The notes beneath the pieces are model-generated. The model saw nothing but the letters and a program-made list of their open reading frames with translations, did no database searches and was not told the origin of the DNA. 23,993 nt of DNA from DG-33 sp964345105 (GTDB lineage: Archaea; Hadarchaeota; Hadarchaeia; Hadarchaeales; Hadarchaeaceae). Each line of letters starts with the position of its first letter. Position 1 is the first letter of the stretch. The DNA lies in assembly GCA_964345105.1 (NCBI GenBank), contig CAYFPZ010000054.1, forward strand, positions 1-23,993, given 5' to 3'. Both the position numbers and the translations under genes were made by a program. This document shows positions 7,303-13,259 of the stretch, in pieces.

Positions 7303-7330
7303 TCCGGCCCGCGGGACCACTTAAACAAGC

Positions 7331-7338
7331 TTTTTAAT
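7331..7338 (+). promoter_or_regulatory. TATA-like box for 5S rRNA
   Basis: TTTTTAAT is centred about 25 bp upstream of the predicted 5S start at 7359, the usual archaeal spacing. Confidence 0.5.
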
Positions 7339-7358
7339 TCCAAACCTAAAGATTAACC

Positions 7359-7482
7359 GGACTGGCGGTCATAGCGGCGGGGCAACACCCGGTCTCGTCA
7401 GACCCCGGAAGTTAAGCCTGCCAGCGATTCGGACTGTACTCTTGTGCGAGAGCCAAGGGAAACTCCGAGACGCTGCCAGTCC
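7359..7482 (+). rRNA. 5S ribosomal RNA
   Basis: The ends pair as GGACTGGC/GCCAGTCC (helix I). Inside are strongly conserved 5S stretches: CATAGCGGCGGGGCAACACC, then CCCGGAAGTTAAGCC, then CCAGCGAT and GAGACGCTGCC. About 124 nt is a normal length, and the ends may be off by a few bases. It stands between tRNA-Tyr and tRNA-Asp with no 16S or 23S gene anywhere in the window, so it has its own transcription unit, as in several archaea. Confidence 0.95.
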
Positions 7483-7524
7483 ACTTGAGTAAACTTATTA
7501 TTGGCACGGCTCAGTTTTATTTGG

Positions 7525-7599
7525 GCCCTGGTGGTGTAGACCGGTCTAACATGCAGGCCTGTCGAGCCTGCGCCTCGGGTTCAAATCCCGGCCAGGGCG
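7525..7599 (+). tRNA. tRNA-Asp (GTC)
   Basis: Acceptor GCCCTGG/CCAGGGC, anticodon stem CAGGC/GCCTG with loop CTGTCGA (GTC at 7561-7563), T-arm TCGGG-TTCAAAT-CCCGG, discriminator G. There is no intron and no encoded CCA. CTTATTATT at 7494-7502 is a fitting TATA-like box. Its 3' half, with 9 bases of downstream flank, is repeated at 8746-8797. Confidence 0.93.
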
Positions 7600-7608
7600 T
7601 CTCAATTT
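7557..7608 (+). repeat. direct repeat, copy 1 (3' half of tRNA-Asp plus flank)
   Basis: These 52 bases recur at 8746-8797 with three mismatches, all transitions; the last 32 bases are identical. The repeat covers the tRNA-Asp anticodon loop to its 3' end and 9 bases of flank (TCTCAATTT). It has the position and orientation of an attachment-site repeat made by tRNA-targeting integration. Confidence 0.8.
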
Positions 7609-7785
7609 CACAAAAGGCGCCAAATTTGGGATTTTTCATTTTCGCCTGTGCTCCACTGATTACGGAGGAGCCTCTCGCAAAACCGTCAATTATTTAAATT
7701 TCCGTACCTCATAGCAAAAAGGTGTTGAATTAGGGGTGAAATCATAGCATACACAATATTTGGATATCGGTCGTTGGGGATTTAG

Positions 7786-8640
7786 ATGAAAATAGAAGCG
7801 GTGAAACCTCAAATTTGGAATTTTGAGGTAGTGGGAGGAAAAAACGCTTGGAGAGAAGTGGCTTATTCAGCAAGAGTCTCGGGGGTTCCACCGGTAGTTC
7901 TTGACGAAGATATCTTTAAAATGATAGTTAGAAACGATTATGGCTCAGCGTTAGAGCACATAATCATAAAATTCGATCTAAAAATGAGCAAAGGAAACGC
8001 CCCCGAGTTTTTGGAACACAGGATGGCTAGCCACAGCGGTTATTCGACGAGGTACATCAAAGCCGATGAAGGAATAGAAAAGGAGAGGCCGGTTTACGAA
8101 ATAATTCTACCTTGGGATCTACTGAAGTTAGAAGACGAGGATCCGATACAGCAGGAATTTTGGAAAAGCATTTCGCAGGGGGTAGAAACCTATGAGAAAC
8201 TTTTAGAGCGTGGGGTACCGAGGGAATCGGCGAGATACACCCTGCCGTTCTCTCAGGCAGTTGGGATTTACCATGTTACGATAAATTTGCGGTCTCTATT
8301 GAATTTGCTGGGCCTGCGTCTCTGTGTCAGGACATCTCCGGAATTCAGATGTCTAACAGCCCAAATCTATTTCGCCCTGCTTGAGCAACTACCAATCGCG
8401 AAGGGGATGATTGGATGCCGAGGTTTCATGAGAGGCGTTTGTCCCGAAAGCGAGGTGACTGGAGTGAGGAAGGGAAAGCAGCACCCCCATTACCCCCCTT
8501 GCCCGTTCAAAAATCCGAATACCAAAGTTTTCATTCCCGTTCAAGGAGAGATGGGAAAAGCCGAAAGTCCATTCAGTTTATCTGAGGCTGTCGAAGTTCA
8601 AGAAAAGATTTTTAAAAAGTGGGCAGCCTGGGAAGGTTGA
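7786..8640 (+). CDS. thyX: divergent FAD-dependent thymidylate synthase
   Basis: This 284-residue protein matches ThyX, which methylates dUMP to dTMP using methylenetetrahydrofolate (or a methanopterin analogue) and FAD. Residues 77-90 read EHRMASHSGYSTRY, corresponding to the ThyX signature RHRx7S. The second His-Arg and Ser87 are kept but the first Arg is Glu, and the usual Asn-Glu of the motif is Ser-Gly. The C-terminal NLRSLLNLLGLRL and PEFRCL correspond to the substrate-binding N-RSL and AQ-EIR segments, with the Gln changed and Arg188 kept. After the catalytic core there is an extra ~75-residue tail containing GCRGFMRGVCPE and YPPCPF, possibly metal binding. The ATG follows GGGG at 7776-7779. 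It lies alone inside a tRNA-Asp direct repeat, suggesting acquisition. It could be a ThyX relative with changed activity. Confidence 0.8.
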   Translation: MKIEAVKPQIWNFEVVGGKNAWREVAYSARVSGVPPVVLDEDIFKMIVRNDYGSALEHIIIKFDLKMSKGNAPEFLEHRMASHSGYSTRYIKADEGIEKERPVYEIILPWDLLKLEDEDPIQQEFWKSISQGVETYEKLLERGVPRESARYTLPFSQAVGIYHVTINLRSLLNLLGLRLCVRTSPEFRCLTAQIYFALLEQLPIAKGMIGCRGFMRGVCPESEVTGVRKGKQHPHYPPCPFKNPNTKVFIPVQGEMGKAESPFSLSEAVEVQEKIFKKWAAWEG

Positions 8641-8892
8641 AATTCGAAATATATCGCGAAGAATTTGTGTCCCGCTTACTTTGCGGAGCGCCAAAACTTT
8701 CCTTAATGTTTTATCCGAGAACCTTCCCACCACCAGAATAATTTTGCCTGTCGAACTTGCGCCTTGGGTTCAAATCCCGGCCAGGGCGTCTCAATTTAAG
8801 GTATTGTTAAATTATTTGGCTCAGACACAATGCCTTAATACATAAAACGCGGGGTATGTTAGAGATAAACCGGCCGTACGAAGTGATATCAG
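8641..8892. other. intergenic: tRNA-Asp remnant and mntP promoter
   Basis: After the thyX stop there are about 105 bp without recognisable content, then the decayed tRNA-Asp 3' copy (8746-8797). An A+T-rich leader for mntP follows: TTAATACATAAAA at 8835-8847 is TATA-like. I looked for a yybP-ykoY manganese-riboswitch-like structure before mntP and saw none. Confidence 0.4.
8746..8797 (+). pseudogene. decayed 3' half of tRNA-Asp (direct repeat, copy 2)
   Basis: The sequence repeats tRNA-Asp from before the anticodon to the 3' end and 9 bases beyond. It lacks the acceptor 5' strand and D-arm, so it cannot be a functional tRNA. Relative to copy 1 it has G to A, C to T and C to T changes, two of which weaken the anticodon stem. 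It marks the far boundary of the thyX segment and probably the old 3' end of the tRNA displaced by an insertion. Confidence 0.8.
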
Positions 8893-9450
8893 ATGGACAT
8901 GATTACAATATTTGTAATAGCGTTTGGATTGGCGATGGATGCTTTTGCCGTATCCATCACAAGCGGAACGACAATAAAACACCCAAGAATCAATAACGTC
9001 CTAAAGATCGCAATATTTTTTGGATTATTTCAGGCGGGCATGCTGTTAATAGGGTGGTTAGCGGGGTCTACCTTGGAGGAGTTAATTACAGATTCTGACC
9101 ATTGGATAGCTTTTGGACTTCTTAGTCTGGTTGGTTGTAAAATGATTTATGAGTCAATTAAGACAGAATCAAGCAAAAAAGAAACCAACCCGATTAATGT
9201 TTATGTTTTGTTGGTACTATCCTTTGCTACAAGTATTGACGCTTTAGCAGTTGGAGTAAGCTTCGCATTTTTAAAAATTTTCATCGTGGCCTCAATAATA
9301 GTAGTTGGGGCCGTGACATTTCTGTTGTCGTTTTTCGGCGTTTTTGCCGGTAATAGATTTGGGCACCTTTTTGGGAATAAAATTGAAATTGTAGGAGGTC
9401 TTATTTTAATTGGTATCGGAATAAAAATACTGATTGAACATTTATTCTAG
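8893..9450 (+). CDS. mntP: putative manganese exporter MntP
   Basis: This 185-residue membrane protein has about six hydrophobic helices and an internal two-fold repeat. The first half carries GLAMDAFAVSI near residue 15 and the second ATSIDALAVGVSFAF near residue 120, with the paired membrane aspartates typical of MntP (YebN, DUF204). Length matches the family (about 185-190). Characterised bacterial members export Mn2+ and protect from manganese excess; for an archaeal homologue this is by family only. The ATG at 8893 was used (a second ATG is 2 codons later). It has its own predicted promoter and no obvious functional partner. Base composition is visibly richer in A+T than the RNA polymerase genes downstream, and it directly follows the tRNA-Asp remnant, so lateral acquisition is possible. 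Confidence 0.9.
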   Translation: MDMITIFVIAFGLAMDAFAVSITSGTTIKHPRINNVLKIAIFFGLFQAGMLLIGWLAGSTLEELITDSDHWIAFGLLSLVGCKMIYESIKTESSKKETNPINVYVLLVLSFATSIDALAVGVSFAFLKIFIVASIIVVGAVTFLLSFFGVFAGNRFGHLFGNKIEIVGGLILIGIGIKILIEHLF

Positions 9451-9553
9451 AGAATGCCCACGACAATAAATCAAAATTCGTAAAAGTTTGTGGTTGGGCC
9501 CCAATAAGTTAACAGTACCCTCATTTAGAAAGTCTTAAATGCGCTTCCGATGA

Positions 9554-9578
9554 TTTTAAATAGCGAAAAGCATAAAAG
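9554..9578 (+). promoter_or_regulatory. TATA-like elements upstream of tRNA-Lys
   Basis: TTTTAAATA (9554-9562) and CATAAAAG (9571-9578) are both TATA-like. The second is centred about 26 bp before the tRNA-Lys 5' end, so RNA could begin at or near the mature tRNA end; the first would give a short leader. The rest of the 9451-9599 gap holds nothing I recognise. Confidence 0.5.
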
Positions 9579-9599
9579 GAGAGTTCAAGCCGCTTTCTT

Positions 9600-9674
9600 G
9601 GGCCCGTAGCGCAGTCTGGCTAGCGCACCGGCCTTTTAAGCCGGGTGTCGAGGGTTCGAATCCCTCCGGGCCCG
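9600..9674 (+). tRNA. tRNA-Lys (TTT)
   Basis: A perfect cloverleaf: acceptor GGGCCCG/CGGGCCC, TA at 8-9, D-stem GCGC/GCGC, anticodon stem CCGGC/GCCGG with loop CTTTTAA (TTT), T-arm GAGGG-TTCGAAT-CCCTC, discriminator G, no intron, CCA not encoded. It ends only 25 bases before the rpoH start, leaving no room for a separate TATA box after the tRNA. Confidence 0.97.
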
Positions 9675-9699
9675 TTGTGGGGCGGTATGCGGGGAGAGT

Positions 9700-9939
9700 A
9701 TGTCAGCCAAAATTGACGTTGGACAGCACGTGCTCGTGCCAAAACATGAAATATTGTCGAAAGAGAAGATGCAAGAGGTTCTTGATCGTTACAAGATTTT
9801 CCCCCACCAGCTCCCATTCATCAAAAGTTCCGATTCCGCCGCTAAAGCCATAGGGGCCAAGCCCGGGGACGTGCTCAAAATCACCCGTAACAGTCCCACA
9901 GCGGGGAAAGCCGTCGTGTACAGGTACGTGATTAAGTAG
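9700..9939 (+). CDS. rpoH: RNA polymerase subunit H (Rpb5-like)
   Basis: This 79-residue subunit corresponds to the C-terminal assembly domain of eukaryotic Rpb5 and sits at the lower jaw of the archaeal enzyme. Conserved features are HVLVPKHEILS, RYKIFPHQLPFI, AAKAIGAKPGDVLKI and SPTAGKAVVYRYV. Length is typical of archaeal H. The ATG at 9700 follows GGGGAG at 9691-9696. It opens the RNA polymerase operon in the usual archaeal order and is 8 bp from rpoB. The message probably starts upstream of, or is processed from, tRNA-Lys. Confidence 0.97.
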   Translation: MSAKIDVGQHVLVPKHEILSKEKMQEVLDRYKIFPHQLPFIKSSDSAAKAIGAKPGDVLKITRNSPTAGKAVVYRYVIK

Positions 9940-9947
9940 GTGGTGTG

Positions 9948-12900
9948 ATGCAGGACACTTGGCCTTTAGTAGAGGCTTTCTTCAAGGAAAAGGGGCTTGT
10001 GAGGCAGCACCTAGACTCCTACAATGAATTCATCGAGCGTGGAATCCAGAATGTCATTGACGGAATAGGCGGCGTAGATATCGATATCGCGGGCGTCGAT
10101 GTCAAGTTTGGTCAGGTGAAATTAGGTAGGCCCTCGGTGAAGGAAGCCGATGGGTCCCGTCCAGAAATATTTCCGAGCGAGGCGAGATTGCGAAATCTCA
10201 GCTACACTGCACCGATTTATCTTGATGTGCATCTTATCAAGCAGGGAAAGGAACAACCCACAGACGAAGTGTATATCGGTGAGCTGCCAGTAATGCTCAA
10301 GTCAAAGCTCTGCAAGTTGAGTGGTAAGAGCGAGGATGAACTGATAGCTGCTGGCGAGGACCCTCTAGATCCTGGGGGTTATTTCATCGTCAATGGTTCG
10401 GAGCGGGTGATTGTCACCCAAGAGGACCTTGCGTCGAACTCTATTTTGGTAGAGCGCGATGAGCGCATGGGCACCGCGGTGGCGAAGGTCTTCTCGACCC
10501 AGCGCGGTTTTCGGGCACTCGTCGTGGTCGAGCGGAAGCGCGATGGCTTGTTGCGCGTCTCGTTTCCCGCCGTTCCAGGACAAGTACCGCTCGTGGTTCT
10601 GATGCGCGCCTTGGGACTCGAGAGCGATCGCGAGGTCGTCGAAGCTGTTTCTGATGACCAAGAGCTAATTCGTGAACTCTTCGAGAACCTACAGGAAGCG
10701 GTCGAAGTAAAAACGCGAGAGGATGCACTCGACTTAATAGGAAAGCGAGTGGCAATAGGGCAGACCAAGGAATACCGGCTGGAGCGAGCACAAGAGGTGT
10801 TAGACAGGTACCTTTTACCACACATAGGCTCCCGTTCAAAGGACCGCATCGGTAAGGTGTATTATCTAGGTAGAATGGCTGAGCAGGTGATAGAACTTGC
10901 ACTCGGTCGGAGAGATGTAAACGACAAGGACCACTATGCAAACAAACGGCTGAAGCTGGCGGGTGATTTGCTTGAGAACGTGTTCAGGCTAGCTTTCCTC
11001 AACCTCACCCGGGACATCAAATATCAGCTCGAGCGGGCAAATGCGAGGGGCAGGGAGCTAAACGTCAAGACTGCGGCGCGCGCGGATGTGCTGACTGAAC
11101 GAATCCGGCACGCTTTGGCCACCGGCAACTGGCCGGGTGGACGATCCGGGGTTAGCCAGCTCTTAGACCGGACGAACTACATTGCCGCCATTTCACATTT
11201 ACGTCGCGTCGTCTCTCCTCTGAGCCGGAGCCAGCCTCACTTCGAGGCACGTGACCTCCACCCGACGCATTGGGGAAAGATTTGTCCGTGCGAGACTCCA
11301 GAGGGGCCGAACTGTGGGCTTGTGAAAAATCTCGCGCTGATGGCTGAAATCTCGACAGGAACCGAAGAGGGGAAGTGCGAGCGGCTCTTGTACAAGCTTG
11401 GCGTCATAAAAATCCAGAAGGGTAGCGAGCACAAGGGCAAGAGCGTTGTTTACATAAACGGGCGATTAATCGGCATAGTCGAAAATGGGCAAATGCTTGT
11501 GGAGGAATTCAGGCGTCATCGTCGTAAGGGAAGCATCGATGAGCAAATTAACATAGCATATAGGGAGGACACGAACGAGGTGCGGATAAACACGGACGCC
11601 GGCCGGGTGCGCAGACCAGTGATCGTCGCTAAGGGCGGGAAATTCCTTCTGACTGATGAACACATCGAGAAGGTCAAGGCTGGTGAACTTACTTGGCGTG
11701 ACCTGATTCAGGAAGGCATAATTGAGTACTTAGACGCCGAGGAGGAGGAAAACTCTTTTATCGCGATCTCGCAACAGGAGCTGATGTCTGAAAACACCCA
11801 CTTGGAGCTTCACCAGCTAGCGATTTTGGGGATAAGCGCAACCCTCATCCCCTACGCCGAACACAATCAATCACCGCGAAATACTTACGGCGCAAACATG
11901 GCCAAACAGGCGCTCGGGGTCGGAGTAACCAATATTCACAACCGTGTGGATACGCGGAGTCACTTTTTACACTACCCACACGTCCCACTTATCTGGACCA
12001 AGGTGATGGACGCGGTTGGCTTCGACCGCAGGGCTGCTGGGCAGAACGTTGTAGTGGCAATCGCGACCTACGGCGGCTACAACATGGAAGATGCTCTCAT
12101 CGTCAACAAAGATTCCATTGATCGTGGCTTTGGGCGAACGACGTTTTACAGGGCTTACGAGGCCGAGGAAGGTAGGTATCTTGGGGGGCAAGAGGACAAG
12201 TTCGAGATCCCAAGTGAGGAGATTCGGGGATATGCTGACGCGAGCCTCTACCGGAACCTTGGGGACGATGGGATAACTGAGGTTGAATCCGAAGTTCGGG
12301 GCGAGGATGTCTTGATTGGGCGAACAAGCCCACCGAGATTCTTAGAGGAGATAGACGAGTTCGGCATCGCAGTCGAGCATGGACGTCGGGAAAGTTCGAT
12401 AAGGGTCAGACCCAGCGAGGAAGGAATCGTTGACATGATTCTCATGAGCACGACATCTGAAGGAAACAAACTCGTGAGGGCGCGGGTCAGAGATCTGCGC
12501 ATACCGGAGATTGGGGACAAGCTTGCGTCTAGGCATGGTCAGAAGGGAGTCATTGGAATCATCCTCGATAGCGCGGACATGCCATTCACCGAAAGCGGGA
12601 TAGTGCCTGATGTCCTCATCAACCCGCACGCCATCCCCTCACGCATGTCGGTAGGACAGTTGCTGGAGATGATTGCCGGTAAAGTCGGGGCGATCGCTGG
12701 GCAACGAATTGATGGCACACCATTCGCGGGAATGCCGGAAAAGCAACTGCGCGAAATGCTTCAAGCTTGTGGATTCAAGCACACGGGTAAGGAGATAATG
12801 TATAATGGGGTCACTGGTGAGATGATTCCCACAGATATCTTCATCGGAGTCTGTTATTATCAAAAACTTCACCATATGGTAGCGGACAAAATACATGCTC

Positions 12901-13250
12901 GCTCTCGAGGGCCGGTACAGGTTCTGACCCATCAGCCAACCGAGGGTAGGGCGCGCGAAGGGGGGTTGCGCTTCGGCGAAATGGAGCGTGACTGCTTGAT
13001 TGGCCATGGTGCAGCGATGTTGCTGAAGGAGCGCCTCTTGGACGCCTCGGATAGGTACACCAGCCTGATATGTGGCAAATGCGGCAGTTTTGCGATTTAC
13101 GACAGGCGGCGAGATCGCACGTACTGCCCGGTTTGTGATGAAGACTCGGAGATTTACGGGGTGGAGATATCCTACGCGTTCAAGTTACTAGTCGACGAGC
13201 TTAAGTCGATGTGCATGTCGCCACGCTTGCGGCTGAAGGATAGGGCCTAG
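9948..13250 (+). CDS. rpoB: RNA polymerase subunit B, single-chain
   Basis: This is the second-largest RNA polymerase subunit (1,100 residues), contributing the lobe, protrusion, hybrid-binding and wall domains. The ATG at 9948 is preferred because AGGTGG ends four bases before it; a GTG at 9945 is adjacent. Conserved stretches in order include GGYFIVNGSERVIVTQEDL, CPCETPEGPNCGL, YGGYNMEDALIVN, GDKLASRHGQKGVIG and HARSRGPVQVLTHQPTEGR. A C-terminal zinc ribbon has CGKCG and CPVC at about residues 1042-1064. B is one polypeptide, whereas many methanogens and halophiles split it into B'' and B', a useful lineage marker. No internal frameshift is seen. The stop TAG is part of the ribosome binding site of rpoA1. 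Confidence 0.98.
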   Translation: MQDTWPLVEAFFKEKGLVRQHLDSYNEFIERGIQNVIDGIGGVDIDIAGVDVKFGQVKLGRPSVKEADGSRPEIFPSEARLRNLSYTAPIYLDVHLIKQGKEQPTDEVYIGELPVMLKSKLCKLSGKSEDELIAAGEDPLDPGGYFIVNGSERVIVTQEDLASNSILVERDERMGTAVAKVFSTQRGFRALVVVERKRDGLLRVSFPAVPGQVPLVVLMRALGLESDREVVEAVSDDQELIRELFENLQEAVEVKTREDALDLIGKRVAIGQTKEYRLERAQEVLDRYLLPHIGSRSKDRIGKVYYLGRMAEQVIELALGRRDVNDKDHYANKRLKLAGDLLENVFRLAFLNLTRDIKYQLERANARGRELNVKTAARADVLTERIRHALATGNWPGGRSGVSQLLDRTNYIAAISHLRRVVSPLSRSQPHFEARDLHPTHWGKICPCETPEGPNCGLVKNLALMAEISTGTEEGKCERLLYKLGVIKIQKGSEHKGKSVVYINGRLIGIVENGQMLVEEFRRHRRKGSIDEQINIAYREDTNEVRINTDAGRVRRPVIVAKGGKFLLTDEHIEKVKAGELTWRDLIQEGIIEYLDAEEEENSFIAISQQELMSENTHLELHQLAILGISATLIPYAEHNQSPRNTYGANMAKQALGVGVTNIHNRVDTRSHFLHYPHVPLIWTKVMDAVGFDRRAAGQNVVVAIATYGGYNMEDALIVNKDSIDRGFGRTTFYRAYEAEEGRYLGGQEDKFEIPSEEIRGYADASLYRNLGDDGITEVESEVRGEDVLIGRTSPPRFLEEIDEFGIAVEHGRRESSIRVRPSEEGIVDMILMSTTSEGNKLVRARVRDLRIPEIGDKLASRHGQKGVIGIILDSADMPFTESGIVPDVLINPHAIPSRMSVGQLLEMIAGKVGAIAGQRIDGTPFAGMPEKQLREMLQACGFKHTGKEIMYNGVTGEMIPTDIFIGVCYYQKLHHMVADKIHARSRGPVQVLTHQPTEGRAREGGLRFGEMERDCLIGHGAAMLLKERLLDASDRYTSLICGKCGSFAIYDRRRDRTYCPVCDEDSEIYGVEISYAFKLLVDELKSMCMSPRLRLKDRA

Positions 13251-13259
13251 GTGATAATT

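Larger units (their letters stand above)
7211..7319 (+). tRNA. tRNA-Tyr (GTA) with two introns and encoded CCA
   Basis: Removing two short segments leaves a clean cloverleaf. The acceptor is CCCGCGG/CCGCGGG, position 8-9 is TA, the D-stem is ACTC/GAGT and the anticodon stem is GTCGG/CCGAC with loop CTGTAGA (GTA at 7245-7247). The variable region is ATGTC and the T-stem GCCGG/CCGGC carries loop TTCAAAT. The discriminator is A and CCA is encoded at 7317-7319, unlike the other three tRNAs here. The exon parts closely follow the known Methanocaldococcus tRNA-Tyr pattern. One intron is at the usual 37/38 site and the other sits in the T-loop between positions 59 and 60. Without the second intron the T-arm cannot form, so the gene would look broken to a simple search. 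Confidence 0.9.

Noticed and set aside
7359..7482. Intron or split in the 5S rRNA, given the nearby intron-rich tRNA
   Set aside because: The 5S is of normal length with continuous conserved segments and pairing ends.
7485..7697. Short open frame over tRNA-Asp
   Set aside because: It runs through the tRNA gene, so its translation is of structural RNA sequence.
8798..8892. Possible manganese riboswitch before mntP
   Set aside because: No conserved yybP-ykoY core or paired stems could be found, only an A+T-rich leader.
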